This document shows positions 1 to 9,214 of a DNA stretch of 64,000 nt, one piece after another. The stretch covers positions 102,117 through 166,116 of the forward strand of contig NZ_BPQD01000008.1 in the NCBI RefSeq assembly GCF_022179065.1, in the 5' to 3' direction. The DNA comes from Methylobacterium adhaesivum (GTDB lineage Bacteria > Pseudomonadota > Alphaproteobacteria > Rhizobiales > Beijerinckiaceae). Under the pieces are notes generated by a model, which saw only the letters and a program-made list of their open reading frames with translations, had not been told where the DNA came from and made no database searches. Made by a program: the position numbers and the translations under genes. The first letter of the stretch is position 1. Each line of letters opens with the position of its first letter.

Positions 1-918
1 CTCGACGACCTCGTGCTGCTGCGCTCCGACGGCAACCCGACCTACATGCTCGCCGTGGTGGTGGACGACCACGACATGGGCGTCACCCAGGTGATCCGGG
101 GCGACGACCACCTCACCAACGCGGCCCGCCAGCGCCAGATCTTCGATGCCCTGGGTTGGGACGCGCCCGCCATGGCGCATATTCCCCTCATCCACGGGGC
201 CGACGGGGCGAAGCTGTCCAAGCGGCACGGGGCGCTCGGCGTCGATGCCTATCGCGATCTCGGTTACCTACCGAGCGCCCTGCGCAACTACCTCGTGCGC
301 CTCGGCTGGAGCCACGGCGACCAGGAGGTGTTCTCCACCGACGAAATGGTGGCGGCCTTTGATCTCAAATCCATCGGGCGCTCGCCGGCCCGCTTCGATT
401 TCGCCAAGCTCGAGAACCTGAACGGGCTCTACATCCGGGGCGCGGCCGATGCCGATCTCGTAGATGCCATCGATGGCGTGCTCCCCGCCCTCGGCCCGGA
501 GCGCGGCATCGCGCATCCCATGAGCCCAGAGCTGCGGGACAAGCTCACGGCGGCGATGCCGGGCCTGAAGGAGCGCGCCAAGACCCTCGTGGACCTCCTC
601 GACAGCGCCTACTACCTCACGGCCGCCCGGCCGCTGGCCCTCGACGAGAAGGCCAAGGGCCTCCTCGGTCCCGAGGCACGCGAACGCCTCGCCGCGATAC
701 TGCCGGCCCTGGAAGCGCTGCCCGAATGGACCGCTGCCGCGACGGAGGGGGCCGTGCGGGCCTTCGCCGAATCGACGTCGGTCAAGCTCGGCCAGATTGC
801 CCAACCCCTGCGGGCGGCGCTCACGGGGCGTGCAACCTCGCCGCCGGTCTTCGACGTGATGGCCGTGCTCGGGCGGGAGGAATGCCTCGGTCGCCTGCGC
901 GATCAGACCGGGGCCTGA
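1..918 (+). CDS. gltX: Glutamyl-tRNA synthetase, C-terminal part (5' end outside window)
   Basis: Class I aminoacyl-tRNA synthetase that charges tRNA-Glu in the cytoplasm. The frame is open from the first base of the window, so the N-terminal Rossmann half with the HIGH motif is missing; about 305 residues are visible. The visible part contains [11 protein letters not shown] and the ATP-binding KMSKS-type loop as KLSKRHG near residue 70, followed by the helical anticodon-binding domain. KLSKRHG followed by [13 protein letters not shown] is typical of GltX rather than GlnS. The stop codon lies about 230 bases before gltA on the same strand. Alphaproteobacteria often carry two GltX paralogues, one of which may handle tRNA-Gln; this piece cannot tell which one it is. 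The identity is secure, the paralogue is not. Confidence 0.93.
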   Translation, partial: LDDLVLLRSDGNPTYMLAVVVDDHDMGVTQVIRGDDHLTNAARQRQIFDALGWDAPAMAHIPLIHGADGAKLSKRHGALGVDAYRDLGYLPSALRNYLVRLGWSHGDQEVFSTDEMVAAFDLKSIGRSPARFDFAKLENLNGLYIRGAADADLVDAIDGVLPALGPERGIAHPMSPELRDKLTAAMPGLKERAKTLVDLLDSAYYLTAARPLALDEKAKGLLGPEARERLAAILPALEALPEWTAAATEGAVRAFAESTSVKLGQIAQPLRAALTGRATSPPVFDVMAVLGREECLGRLRDQTGA

Positions 919-1151
919 AAGAGGTTCCGTTCGTAGCGTGCGGGATCCGGACGAATGACAATTCGGCCCGGATCTCGCTTCGTGACCTCCGTGAGGCGGA
1001 CGCTCGGTTGAAGGCGACCGACCGATCCGTTAACTCGGTGCTCGTGTGAGCAAGTGCAGCATGCGCTGCCCTTGCGCCCCGGAGCCGGGTTGGCGAACCA
1101 TCGCCACGCGGGCCGGCGCCGCCCCGCTGCCACGAAAGGGTCCACGTCTCC

Positions 1152-2441
1152 ATGAGCGCCAACAGCACCATCTCCGTGGGCGACGCGCAGGTCGAGCTGC
1201 CGATCAAATCCGGCACCATCGGCCCCGACGTCATCGATATCGGCAAGCTCTACGCCAAGACCGGCAAGTTCACCTTCGATCCGGGCTTCACCTCCACCGC
1301 CTCGTGCGAGTCGAAGATCACCTACATCGACGGCGACGCCGGTGTGCTGCTCTATCGCGGCTACCCCATCGAGCAGATCGCCGAGAGCGGCGACTTCCTC
1401 GAAACCTGCTACCTCATGCTGTTCGGCGAATTGCCGACTCCGGCTCAGAAGGCCGATTTCGATTACCGGGTCACGCGCCACACCATGGTGCACGACCAGA
1501 TGAACCGCTTCTTCCAGGGCTTCCGCCGCGACGCCCACCCGATGGCGATCATGGTCGCCTGCGTCGGTGCCCTGTCGGCGTTCTACCACGACTCGACGGA
1601 CATATCGGACGACAAGCAGCGCATGATCGCGAGCCTGCGCATGATCGCCAAGATGCCGACGCTCGCCGCGATGGCGTACAAGTACTCCATCGGCCAGCCG
1701 TTCGTGTATCCGAAGAACGATCTCGACTACACGTCGAACTTTCTGCGGATGTGCTTCGCGGTGCCGTGCGAAGAGTTTAAGGTCAACCCGATCTTCGCCC
1801 GCGCCCTCGACCGGATCTTCATCCTTCACGCCGACCACGAGCAGAACGCCTCGACCTCGACCGTGCGCCTCGCCGGTTCGTCGGGGGCCAACCCGTTCGC
1901 CTGTATCGCCGCCGGCATCGCCTGCCTGTGGGGCCCGGCACATGGTGGCGCCAACGAGGCGGCCCTGAAGATGCTCGAGGAGATCGGGCATCCGGAGAAC
2001 GTGGCGAAGTACGTCGCGAAGGCGAAGGACAAGAACGATCCCTTCCGCCTCATGGGCTTCGGCCACCGCGTGTACAAGAACTACGATCCGCGCGCGCGCA
2101 TCATGCAGAAGACCACTCACGAGGTCCTCGGCCAGCTCGGGATCAAGGACGATCCCCTCCTCGAGGTCGCCGTGCAACTCGAGAAGATCGCCCTCGAGGA
2201 CGATTACTTCATCGAGAAAAAACTCTATCCGAATATCGATTTCTATTCGGGCATCACCCTTAAGGCGATGGGCTTCCCGACCTCGATGTTCACGGTGCTG
2301 TTCGCCCTGGCCCGCACCACCGGCTGGATCGCCCAGTGGGCGGAGATGATCGAGGATCCCTCGCAGAAGATCGGTCGCCCGCGTCAGCTCTACATCGGGC
2401 CCGAGAAGCGCGAATACGTCCCCATCGATCAGCGCGGCTGA
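1152..2441 (+). CDS. gltA: Citrate synthase (type II, hexameric class)
   Basis: Condenses acetyl-CoA and oxaloacetate to citrate, the first step of the TCA cycle. The protein has 429 residues, the usual length for the NADH-sensitive Gram-negative type. Catalytic signatures are visible: [10 protein letters not shown] (His), [14 protein letters not shown] (His and CoA contacts) and the aspartate in NIDFYSG near residue 360. The N-terminal beta domain (residues about 10-60, [20 protein letters not shown]) is typical of the large-subunit bacterial form. An AAAGGG-like ribosome site lies about 12 bases before the ATG. A strong stem-loop follows 60 bases after the stop, so it appears to be transcribed alone. 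In methylotrophic alphaproteobacteria the same enzyme feeds both the TCA cycle and the steps linked to the serine cycle. Confidence 0.97.
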   Translation: MSANSTISVGDAQVELPIKSGTIGPDVIDIGKLYAKTGKFTFDPGFTSTASCESKITYIDGDAGVLLYRGYPIEQIAESGDFLETCYLMLFGELPTPAQKADFDYRVTRHTMVHDQMNRFFQGFRRDAHPMAIMVACVGALSAFYHDSTDISDDKQRMIASLRMIAKMPTLAAMAYKYSIGQPFVYPKNDLDYTSNFLRMCFAVPCEEFKVNPIFARALDRIFILHADHEQNASTSTVRLAGSSGANPFACIAAGIACLWGPAHGGANEAALKMLEEIGHPENVAKYVAKAKDKNDPFRLMGFGHRVYKNYDPRARIMQKTTHEVLGQLGIKDDPLLEVAVQLEKIALEDDYFIEKKLYPNIDFYSGITLKAMGFPTSMFTVLFALARTTGWIAQWAEMIEDPSQKIGRPRQLYIGPEKREYVPIDQRG

Positions 2442-2460
2442 GCCGCGCGCGGGCATCGCT

Positions 2461-2478
2461 CCGAAAGCCGGCTTTCGG
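2461..2478. repeat. 18-bp perfect palindrome after gltA
   Basis: CCGAAAGCCGGCTTTCGG reads the same on both strands and lies 20 bases after the gltA stop. It may be part of the termination region together with the next hairpin. No loop bases are present, so it would fold poorly as RNA unless the centre opens. Confidence 0.6.
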
Positions 2479-2482
2479 GACG

Positions 2483-3007
2483 ATGCGAGAACAGGAACTC
2501 CAAAGCTCCGTCCGGGCGACCGGGCGGGGCTTTCGTTGCAACGGCCGCACGCCGGCCCTCGTCGGGCGTCTGGCCCGGGAAGCCGGGGTGATCGCCGTCA
2601 AGAGGCCGGCGCCGGGATCGGCAGAGATCGGCGCCCATCTCGCCGGCGTGCGCGATTCGGTGCCGGATGAGTTTTTCCGCCGCTACAGCGGTGACTGGAA
2701 CGCCGTCGAGGCCCTGCTGGCGGGGGGTGACGCCTGGTACAGCGTCATGGGGGGCTTGTTTCCGGAAACCGCCATGGCGATCGTTCGAGCCGTGCGAGAC
2801 GAGAACGCCGCCACCGCGCGGGCCCTGGATGCCGGGCTCCCACCGCTCTGGAGCCTGTTCAGGGAATTTTTGAGCCCGCGCGTGATGTATATCTGCGCCG
2901 AGGTGCGCGGTCTCTGCCGAACCCAGCCGCCGCGCCCGATCCTGCCCTTGACGAGCTCCGCGCGGGAACGGGTCGTGGACACACTTCGATCCCTCGATCT
3001 GCACTGA
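2483..3007 (+). pseudogene. N-truncated DapA-family (DHDPS/KDG aldolase superfamily) remnant
   Basis: The frame encodes about 174 residues from the first plausible ATG. From about residue 20 on it resembles the C-terminal half of dihydrodipicolinate synthase-like lyases: VIAVKRPAPGSAEI matches the Schiff-base lysine strand (IVGIKEASGD in family members), YSGDW matches the following YSGDD turn, and the last part shows the family's helical end with LPPLWSLFREF and PRPILPLT. Intact members have about 290-300 residues; here the first roughly 130-140, including the barrel strands with the catalytic tyrosine and the GTTGE motif, are absent. The gltA terminator hairpin lies at the very start of the frame. 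I read it as a degenerate remnant; it could be a short expressed fragment, but it cannot form the complete barrel. Confidence 0.6.
2502..2533 (+). terminator. Probable gltA terminator hairpin
   Basis: A 14-bp stem (AAAGCTCCGTCCGG paired with CCGGGCGGGGCTTT, two G-U wobbles) closes on a GCGA tetraloop of the GNRA type. It is flanked by only a short T-containing tail (CGTT). It sits 60 bases after the gltA stop and inside the 5' part of the decayed dapA-like frame, which supports that frame not being a normal gene. Confidence 0.7.
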
Positions 3008-3043
3008 CCATCGCACCGGCGACAGCGCGGATCGGCCGAGTAG

Positions 3044-3535
3044 CTATCCCTCTGCGGCACGAACCGGCAGGCGGATGAGACGCGGCCGCCAGATGCCCAG
3101 TACGACGTTGGCCGTCGCCACCACGAGAAGAACCCACAGGGTGTTGGCTTCGGCACCGAGGGACTGGCCGAGAAAGGCCGGATCGCCCGCGCCGGCGAGC
3201 GCAGCGGCGCTGAGATCGCCCTCCTGCCGCATCGGCCCCTGCACGTAGACCAGGCCGCCCTCGAACATGAGCACGCCCGTGGCGAGCTTCGCCCAGGCCC
3301 AGCCGCTGTTGTGGAAGGCGCGTTGTGCGAGGGCGAGCAGACCCGACAGCAGGGTCAGGGCGAGGGACGGCAGGAAGATCCAGGTCGCCACGGCCCCCAT
3401 GGCACCGCGCATCAGGGCGTAGCCCGCCAGGGAGGTCGGCGGGGGCGTGACGCTCAGGAGAACGAGGAGGCACGCCATCGCTCCCGCGAGTCCGATGGCC
3501 CCCATCGTGTGGAGGAATTTGATCGCGCGTCGCAC
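3044..3535 (-). CDS. Small integral membrane protein (DUF2269-like), function unknown
   Basis: Hydrophobic protein of about 163 residues with four likely membrane helices: around residues 8-30 (MGAIGLAGAMACLLVLLSV), 45-68 (MGAVATWIFLPSLALTLLSGLL), 85-100 and near the C-terminus (TLWVLLVVATANVVLGIWRPR). The start FLHTMGAIGL resembles proteins annotated as DUF2269 predicted membrane proteins, but I am not certain of the family. The GTG at the stated start is preferred because the upstream frame runs into lpxB coding sequence; an ATG 11 codons downstream is an alternative. It lies 64 bases after the lpxB stop on the same strand and could be the last gene of the lipid A operon. No catalytic motif is visible. 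Confidence 0.6.
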   Translation of the reverse strand: MRRAIKFLHTMGAIGLAGAMACLLVLLSVTPPPTSLAGYALMRGAMGAVATWIFLPSLALTLLSGLLALAQRAFHNSGWAWAKLATGVLMFEGGLVYVQGPMRQEGDLSAAALAGAGDPAFLGQSLGAEANTLWVLLVVATANVVLGIWRPRLIRLPVRAAEG

Positions 3536-3599
3536 GGTGTCCGGATCTTGATCCCGGTTGGTCTGCCGAAAGGCTATCTTAAGCCCCAAGCGCAGTCGA

Positions 3600-4772
3600 T
3601 CACGCCGCGCGCTTGGCCCCGAGGACGATGCGCGCCGCACTTCGGCTCGGCTCGTCGCCGCAGGGAAGCCGCATGAGGTCGTCGATCCGCGAGAGGGCTT
3701 CGACCTGCGCATCCCGGGCCGGTCCGCCGCTCAGGAGGGGCGCCAGGGCCTCGACGAGGCGCGGGGCGGTGCAGTCGGCCTGGATGAATTCCGGCATGGC
3801 GTTGCGCGCAAGAATCAGGTTCGGCAGGACGATGGTCGGTACCTGGATGAGACGCCGGGCCACGGCCTCCTCGATCCGGGACACCTTGTAGGCGACCACC
3901 ATCGGCACCCCGGCCAGCGCCAGTTCCAGGGTGACGGTGCCGGAGGCCGCGAGCGCCGCGCGGGCCCGGCGGAAGGCGGCGTGCTTGGCCGCTTCGCCAT
4001 GGACGAGGCGCACGGGCGCGTCCCAGCCAAGGGCCAGGCGCTCGATGAGGGCGCGGTGCCGGGTGACGGCGGGCAGGACCGCCTCGATGGGGCCGACCTG
4101 CCGCGTGAGTCGCCCGAGCGTCGCGCCGAAGACCGGCATCAGCCGCTCGATCTCGGAGCGGCGCGAGCCCGGCAGGATCACCAGGGTCGGCGGCGAGGCG
4201 TCCCGCGCTCTCGCCTCGCTCGGATCGGGTCGCAGCTCCTGCAGGCGCTCGATGAGCGGGTGCCCGACATAGGTACAGGTCGGCCCGCCGAGGCGGCGAT
4301 GGGCCTCGGGCTCGAACGGCAGAAGGGCCAGGACGTGGTCGATGAATGGCCGCATCCGCGCCGCTCGCCACGGGCGCCAGGCCCAGACGCTCGGCGACAC
4401 GTAATCGACGATGGGCAGGTCCGGCATGCGCTTGCGGACACGGGACGCCACCGCATGGGTGAAGCCGGGGCTGTCGATGATCACCAGCACGTCGGGCCGG
4501 GACTCGACCACGTCGCGCACGGTCTGGCGGATGCGGCGCAGGAGGGTGCGCAGGCGGGCCGCCACGGGCAGGTAGCCCATGACGGCGACGTCATCGATGG
4601 GAAACAGCGAGGCGAAGCCCTCGGCCGCCATGGCCTCGCCGCCGACGCCGCCGAACCGGATCGGCCGATCGGACAGGGCGACGAGCCCACGCATGAGCTT
4701 CGCGCCAAGCTGGTCTCCGGAATCCTCGCCCGCCACGAGCCAGATCGTCCTCGGGGTGTCACTGCCGATCAT
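3600..4772 (-). CDS. lpxB: Lipid-A-disaccharide synthase
   Basis: GT19 glycosyltransferase that joins UDP-2,3-diacylglucosamine and lipid X to form the lipid A disaccharide on the inner face of the cytoplasmic membrane. Length is 390 residues, normal for the family. The N-terminal signature VAGEDSGDQLGAKLM is present (residues about 13-27), followed by FGGVGGEAM, a VIIDSPGF motif and, in the C-terminal nucleotide-binding half, LPGSRRSEIERLMP and SGTVTLELALAGVPMVVAYK. The ATG overlaps the lpxI stop by four bases (ATGA), so the two are translationally coupled. It is the last lpx gene of the fabZ-lpxA-lpxI-lpxB unit. Confidence 0.97.
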   Translation of the reverse strand: MIGSDTPRTIWLVAGEDSGDQLGAKLMRGLVALSDRPIRFGGVGGEAMAAEGFASLFPIDDVAVMGYLPVAARLRTLLRRIRQTVRDVVESRPDVLVIIDSPGFTHAVASRVRKRMPDLPIVDYVSPSVWAWRPWRAARMRPFIDHVLALLPFEPEAHRRLGGPTCTYVGHPLIERLQELRPDPSEARARDASPPTLVILPGSRRSEIERLMPVFGATLGRLTRQVGPIEAVLPAVTRHRALIERLALGWDAPVRLVHGEAAKHAAFRRARAALAASGTVTLELALAGVPMVVAYKVSRIEEAVARRLIQVPTIVLPNLILARNAMPEFIQADCTAPRLVEALAPLLSGGPARDAQVEALSRIDDLMRLPCGDEPSRSAARIVLGAKRAA

Positions 4773-5620
4773 GCGTCGGTCCCCAAGCCGACGAGGAACA
4801 GGCCGGCGCGGTCGGCGGCGGCCACCGTCGCGGGCCGGTCGATGATCAGGGTGAACCCGGCCTGGATCGCGAGGCCGGCGCAGCCGGCGGCGGCGGCGGC
4901 GGCCACCGTGCGCGGGCCGATGGCCGGCAGATCGACGCGCAGATCCTGTCCGGCCTTGGCGACCTTTACCAGCACCGTCCCGGACTGCGGCGCGCCGAGG
5001 CCGAACGGCTTTCGACCCAGCGCTCGGGCGCGGGCCAGCATCCGGTCGGTCCCCTCGGGGCCCTCGACCGCGACGGCGCGCTGGGCCGCCACCACGGCGG
5101 CCTGACCGACATCGTAGGGGGCCAGGGCGCCGAGGAGGGCGCGACCCGTGGCGATGGATTCGCGGGCCGCGGCATCCGGCGCGTGACGCCCCATGACGCC
5201 TTCCGGACTGAGAAGATCGGGCGCGACCTCGTGGACACCGACGACGCCGTGGCCGTTCTCCTCGAGGAGGGCGAGGGCTCCGCGCAGGAGCCGGTCGTCC
5301 CCGCCTCCGGCGATGGCCTTGAGGGCATCACGGTTGCGCAGGGCGGCACCCGCATTGAGGATGGCGGCGGGATTCGGCCGCGACACGCCGCCGGCCGGCA
5401 CCACGCTCACCGGCCCCCACGCCTTGAGGATCGCCAGCACACCGGCAATGTCGAGGAGATCGACGGATGCCTCTGCGCGGGCGCGCATGGCGCGCTCGGC
5501 AAACCCGCGGATCGCCAGGATGCGAAACGGGCGCCCGGCGCGGTCGAGGGAATCGGCCACGAGTTCGGGTAGGCGCCCCGCCCCGGCGACGAGGACGAGG
5601 GAGGCCGGCAGCGCCCTCAA
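4769..5620 (-). CDS. lpxI: UDP-2,3-diacylglucosamine pyrophosphatase LpxI
   Basis: Hydrolyses UDP-2,3-diacylglucosamine to lipid X and UMP between the LpxD and LpxB steps, in place of LpxH, which gammaproteobacteria use. The 283-residue protein shows the LpxI (former DUF1009) pattern: N-terminal VLVAGAGRLPELVADSL, central RPNPAAILNAGAALRNRDALKAI, GDDRLLRG and the C-terminal DLPAIGPRTV ... GLAIQAGFTLIIDR. It starts with TTG, which overlaps the lpxA stop (TTGA), and ends on the lpxB start. These 4-base overlaps on both sides indicate one polycistronic unit. Confidence 0.94.
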   Translation of the reverse strand: MRALPASLVLVAGAGRLPELVADSLDRAGRPFRILAIRGFAERAMRARAEASVDLLDIAGVLAILKAWGPVSVVPAGGVSRPNPAAILNAGAALRNRDALKAIAGGGDDRLLRGALALLEENGHGVVGVHEVAPDLLSPEGVMGRHAPDAAARESIATGRALLGALAPYDVGQAAVVAAQRAVAVEGPEGTDRMLARARALGRKPFGLGAPQSGTVLVKVAKAGQDLRVDLPAIGPRTVAAAAAAGCAGLAIQAGFTLIIDRPATVAAADRAGLFLVGLGTDA

Positions 5621-6429
5621 GGCGCGCCCGGGCTTTCGCGGGGCGTGCAGATCGAGCGCTTGCCACCGGCTCGGATGAACGCAACGATCTCGGCCACGCC
5701 GCGATGGGAGTCGAACTCCGCCGCCACGTCCTCCACCCGCTCCATCAGGGTGCCTTCAGGGGCGAAGAGCAGCCGATAGGCCCGGCGCAGGGCGTGAATG
5801 TCCTCGCGGGCAAAGCCCCGGCGCTGGAGGCCGATGATGTTGAGGCCCGACAGATAGGCACGGTTGCCCAGTGCCATGCCGTAGGGAATGCAGTCGTTCT
5901 CGAGGCCCGACAGGCCGCCCACGAAGGCATGGGCCCCGACGCGGGCGAACTGGATCACCGCCGCGCCGCCGCCGAGGATGGCGAAATCGCCGACACTGCA
6001 ATGGCCGGCGAGCATGACGTTGTTGGAGAACACCACCCCGTTGCCTACCCGGCAATCATGCCCGACATGGGAATTGGCGAGGAAGGTGCAGCCGTCCCCG
6101 ACCGTCGTCTCCAGGCCGCCGCCGGCGGTGCCGGGATTCATCGTAACGCCTTCGCGGATGAGGCAATCGGCGCCGATGGTGAGCGTCGAGGCCTCGCCGC
6201 GAAACTTCAGGTCCTGCGGCGGGTGGCCGATGGAGGCGAAGGGATAGAGGCGCGTGCGCGGCCCGATGGCGGTCCGGCCCGCCACGACCACATGGCTGAC
6301 GAGTTCGCAGCCGTCACCGAGACTGACCTCCGCGCCGATATGGCAGAATGGGCCGACACGCACGTCCGCGCCCAGCGTCGCGCCGTCCTCGATCACGGCG
6401 CTGGGATGAATCCCCACGGGCGTCGTCAC
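5617..6429 (-). CDS. lpxA: UDP-N-acetylglucosamine acyltransferase
   Basis: Catalyses the first step of lipid A synthesis, transfer of a 3-hydroxyacyl chain from ACP to UDP-GlcNAc. The 270-residue protein is a left-handed beta-helix built from hexapeptide repeats ([31 protein letters not shown]), followed by a C-terminal helical domain from about residue 190 ([20 protein letters not shown]). The catalytic histidine lies in the [12 protein letters not shown] segment. GTG is the start codon and overlaps the fabZ stop (GTGA). Length and repeat count fit the family (about 260-270 residues). Confidence 0.97.
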   Translation of the reverse strand: MTTPVGIHPSAVIEDGATLGADVRVGPFCHIGAEVSLGDGCELVSHVVVAGRTAIGPRTRLYPFASIGHPPQDLKFRGEASTLTIGADCLIREGVTMNPGTAGGGLETTVGDGCTFLANSHVGHDCRVGNGVVFSNNVMLAGHCSVGDFAILGGGAAVIQFARVGAHAFVGGLSGLENDCIPYGMALGNRAYLSGLNIIGLQRRGFAREDIHALRRAYRLLFAPEGTLMERVEDVAAEFDSHRGVAEIVAFIRAGGKRSICTPRESPGAP

Positions 6430-6890
6430 TCCGTCACCAGCATGGCGCCGATCTCGGCCTGGGCCACCAGCGTGTCACCGACGCGGGCTTCGCCCTGAAA
6501 CCACCACATCGTCCGGCGTTGATTCAGCTTCGTCATGTGATAGCGCACGGTGTCGCCAGGGACGACGGGCTTGCGGAACTTGCACTTGTCGATGGTCATG
6601 AAGAACACCTGCTTGGCCCGCATCTCGTCGGTCATGATGTGCTGACAACAGATGGCACCGGCCGTTTGAGCCATGCCCTCGATGAGGAGCACGCCGGGGA
6701 AGACCGGCAGGCCCGGGAAGTGCCCGGTGAACTGTGGCTCGTTGATCGTGACGTTCTTGATGCCGATGCACGACCGGTCACCATCGATCTCGATGATCCG
6801 GTCGATCATCAGGAAGGGGTAGCGGTGCGGCAGGAGCTCCAGGACCTTCTGGATATCGGCCGAGCCGAGTTCGCGCGGCATCTCGTTCAT
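6426..6890 (-). CDS. fabZ: (3R)-hydroxyacyl-ACP dehydratase
   Basis: Dehydrates 3-hydroxyacyl-ACP in type II fatty acid synthesis and competes with LpxA/LpxD for 3-hydroxyacyl-ACP, which explains its place in the lpx operon. From the preferred ATG (MNEMPRELG) the protein has 154 residues. The hot-dog fold signature [13 protein letters not shown] and the catalytic [20 protein letters not shown], with histidine and glutamate, are intact. A longer frame with an arginine/proline-rich lead exists upstream but looks unlike the family. It is the first gene of the 3' half of the lpx cluster; lpxD, its usual neighbour, is about 1.2 kb upstream beyond a Crp-like gene. Confidence 0.96.
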   Translation of the reverse strand: MNEMPRELGSADIQKVLELLPHRYPFLMIDRIIEIDGDRSCIGIKNVTINEPQFTGHFPGLPVFPGVLLIEGMAQTAGAICCQHIMTDEMRAKQVFFMTIDKCKFRKPVVPGDTVRYHMTKLNQRRTMWWFQGEARVGDTLVAQAEIGAMLVTE

Positions 6891-7350
6891 CGATCGAATC
6901 GTCTCCCTGGCGCGTGGCGGCGCGCGCGGCGCTCCGCCCGGCACGTTCCCGGCCCGCTATTTCGGTGGAGAAAAGTCTTTCGGCAGAAAGCCCGTCAGAT
7001 GCAAGCCCCGGCCTGCTGAGCCCATTTCCGAATGGCCGTCGCCCACTGAGGAGCAATGGATCAGCACAAATGTGATGGGATTGCCGGCACGGTGAGAGTT
7101 GACTGAGTATCCAACCGTGCGCAACCGTACGCGGTAGGCGTTCCCGATCTCAGAGGACGCCACAACAAACGTTAGAATTTTTCGCAGGTGTTTTGACGAC
7201 CATCGTGCGTGAGTCAGATTCTTAACGCGCCCACATTTTTTATAGGGCAAATCGACTAGATAAGAGTGATCTCTGCGCCGGTTTCGTCACCTGCGAAGCC
7301 GATTTCTAACAAATGCTAGGAGCGCCTGTGACGGTGCGTCGGAACAAACT
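6891..7350. promoter_or_regulatory. 460-base divergent spacer between fabZ and a Crp-like gene
   Basis: This spacer is visibly richer in A and T than its surroundings, especially 7140-7270, with runs such as TTTTTTATAGGG. It must hold the promoter for fabZ-lpxA-lpxI-lpxB on the minus strand and for the regulator on the plus strand. A TTGACG at 7193-7198 could be a -35 box reading toward the regulator, but no convincing -10 stands at the right distance. A 97-codon minus-strand frame (6957-7250) has no recognisable features. Confidence 0.45.
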
Positions 7351-8079
7351 GTGCCCGCTTCCAAGGTAAATCGCTTCCGTCGAAGGCTCGAAAGCCTCCT
7401 CCCCCTGTCGATGGCCGACGGTGATCTCTTGGACCGGGTGCTCGCCGACCCGGATCTCGTGCCCGCACGGGCGGATCTCGTGTCGCGTCACGACCGGAAG
7501 GGTGGCCGCCTCATCCTTGTGGACGGATTTGCCTATCAGTATCGGATGCTGACGAGCGGCCGCCGTCAGATCACGGCCTATCTCGTGCCCGGCGACAGCT
7601 ACGACCTCGATGCGGCTCGCGAGAACGGGTCTGACCACGCTGTCATGGCGCTCACCTCGGTCCGTAGCGTGCATCTCACAACGGCCGAGGTCGCGGTCCT
7701 ATCGCTGGATCACCCGTCCATCGCCGAGGGCTTACGCCTCGTTGGCCGCATCGAGGAGGCAACCCTGCGCGAATGGCTGGTCAACATCGGGGGACGTCCG
7801 GCGCTTGAGCGGATCGCTCACCTCTTCTGCGAACTCGACAGGCGTCTGCATGCGGTCGGGCTCGTGGACCAGGACCGGTTCGAGATGCCGATCACCCAGT
7901 ACGATCTCGCCGACACGGCGGGCCTCTCGAGCGTCCACGTCAATCGGACGATCCAGGAATTGCGCCGCCAGGGCCTCATCGCCCTCACGGGGCGGTCGCT
8001 CACGATCCTCGACCGCCCTTCGCTCCAAGCCCTGGCGGATTTTCAGCCACGCTATCTTCGCCTGCGCGCCTCGGCCTGA
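7351..8079 (+). CDS. Crp/Fnr-family transcriptional regulator
   Basis: Protein of 242 residues with an N-terminal effector-type beta-roll (about 20-130; GRLILVDGFAYQYRMLTSGRRQITAYLVPGD) and a C-terminal winged helix-turn-helix (about 170-225; ITQYDLADTAGLSSVHVNRTIQELRRQGLI). The beta-roll has no cysteines placed for an Fe-S cluster and no RxS phosphate-binding signature of cAMP-binding CRP proteins, so the signal is unknown. It resembles the many small Crp-like regulators of Methylobacterium and Rhizobiales that keep the RQI-AYLVPGD pattern. GTG is taken as start; no clear ribosome site was seen. It is transcribed opposite to the flanking lpxD and fabZ and ends 33 bases from the lpxD stop. 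Inserted position suggests later acquisition; a role in controlling lpx genes is possible but unsupported. Confidence 0.85.
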   Translation: MPASKVNRFRRRLESLLPLSMADGDLLDRVLADPDLVPARADLVSRHDRKGGRLILVDGFAYQYRMLTSGRRQITAYLVPGDSYDLDAARENGSDHAVMALTSVRSVHLTTAEVAVLSLDHPSIAEGLRLVGRIEEATLREWLVNIGGRPALERIAHLFCELDRRLHAVGLVDQDRFEMPITQYDLADTAGLSSVHVNRTIQELRRQGLIALTGRSLTILDRPSLQALADFQPRYLRLRASA

Positions 8080-8112
8080 CGCCGCCTCACGGGCAATATA
8101 TCCGCCGCCGGA

Positions 8113-9168
8113 TCACTCCTTCGGTTCGACTCCGGGGGCGCGTTCCGCCAGGCGGGCCAGAGTGGTCAGCTCGCGGAACCAGGCGCGGACGGGCTTGGCC
8201 GGCGTTCCGCCCCAGCGGCTACCGGGTGGCACGTCGCGGTTGACGTTCGAGGAGCCGGCGATCTGCGCGCCCATGCCGATCCGCAGGTGGCCGACGACGC
8301 CGACCTGACCGCCGAGGACCACGTAATCCTCCAAGGTGGTGGACCCGGAGATGCCGACACCCGAAACGATGACGCAGTGACGTCCGATTACGACGTTGTG
8401 GGCGATCTGGACGAGGTTATCGATCTTGGTCCCCTCCCCGATCACCGTGTCCCGGCTGGCGCCCCGGTCGATGGTGGTGTTGGCACCGATCTCGACATCG
8501 TCCTGTACGATGACGCGGCCGATCTGCGGCACCTTGAGATGACCGCCCGGTCCCATGGCGAAGCCGAAGCCGTCCTGACCGAGACGCGCGCCGGGATGGA
8601 CGATCACCCGGTTACCCACGAGGGTATGGGTGAGAGTGGCACCCGCGCCGATGGCGCAGTCGCGACCAATCCGGACGTTCGGTCCGAGAACGGCCCCTGG
8701 ACCGATCACCGTGCCGGAACCGATCTCCGCGCCGGGACCGATCACCGCGCCGGGATCGACGCGGACCCCGTCCTCGAGCCGGGCCTCGGCATGGACATGG
8801 GCGCCGGAGGCGACACCCGTGGATCCGAACAGGGAGGCCGGCCGCATGGCATCGGGATGAAGCCGTCCGAGAAGGCCGGCATAGGCACGGTAGGGATCGC
8901 GCAGGACGAGGGCGACGGTCCCGCTCGGGACACGCGGAGCGAAGCGCGGCGAGACGAGGCAGAGACCGGCCCGCGTCTGCGCCAGGGCATCACCGTAACG
9001 GGCGTTGTCCATATAGGCGACGTCGCCCGGGCCGGCGGTCTCGAGGGGCGCAGCCCCCGTGAGAATCGCGTCCGGATCGGTGCCCGGAGGGAGTGAAACG
9101 CCAAGAGCCTCGGCGATGGCGCCGAGGCTGAGGGTAGTATCGGGAGAGAAGAAGATCGGATCGGCCAT
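8113..9168 (-). CDS. lpxD: UDP-3-O-(3-hydroxyacyl)glucosamine N-acyltransferase
   Basis: Adds the second 3-hydroxyacyl chain to the lipid A precursor. From the preferred ATG ([10 protein letters not shown]) it has 351 residues. An N-terminal uridine-binding domain (residues about 1-105) is followed by a long left-handed beta-helix with hexapeptide repeats ([20 protein letters not shown]) and a short C-terminal helix. The catalytic histidine is in [16 protein letters not shown]. It lies 46 bases after bamA on the same strand. No skp/ompH gene stands between bamA and lpxD, unlike in enterobacteria. Its usual downstream partner fabZ is separated by the oppositely oriented Crp-like gene. Confidence 0.97.
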   Translation of the reverse strand: MADPIFFSPDTTLSLGAIAEALGVSLPPGTDPDAILTGAAPLETAGPGDVAYMDNARYGDALAQTRAGLCLVSPRFAPRVPSGTVALVLRDPYRAYAGLLGRLHPDAMRPASLFGSTGVASGAHVHAEARLEDGVRVDPGAVIGPGAEIGSGTVIGPGAVLGPNVRIGRDCAIGAGATLTHTLVGNRVIVHPGARLGQDGFGFAMGPGGHLKVPQIGRVIVQDDVEIGANTTIDRGASRDTVIGEGTKIDNLVQIAHNVVIGRHCVIVSGVGISGSTTLEDYVVLGGQVGVVGHLRIGMGAQIAGSSNVNRDVPPGSRWGGTPAKPVRAWFRELTTLARLAERAPGVEPKE

Positions 9169-9182
9169 GACCGGCAACGCGC

Positions 9183-9200
9183 CGCCCTCCGAAAAGGGCG
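9183..9200 (-). terminator. Small hairpin between bamA and lpxD
   Basis: A 6-bp stem, CGCCCT paired with AGGGCG around the loop CCGAAA, lies in the short spacer between bamA and lpxD. It has no U tract in the direction of transcription, so it is more likely an RNA-processing or attenuating element than a full terminator. Confidence 0.35.
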
Positions 9201-9214
9201 ACGCTGCTCTCGGA

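Noticed and set aside
903-2456. 517-codon minus-strand open frame opposite gltA
   Set aside because: It is antisense to a clearly conserved citrate synthase, has no recognisable domain and a composition rich in Arg, His, Gly and Glu typical of shadow frames in GC-rich DNA.
6957-7250. 97-codon minus-strand frame in the fabZ/Crp spacer
   Set aside because: No ribosome site, no similarity to known small proteins, irregular composition; the region is better explained as a divergent promoter.
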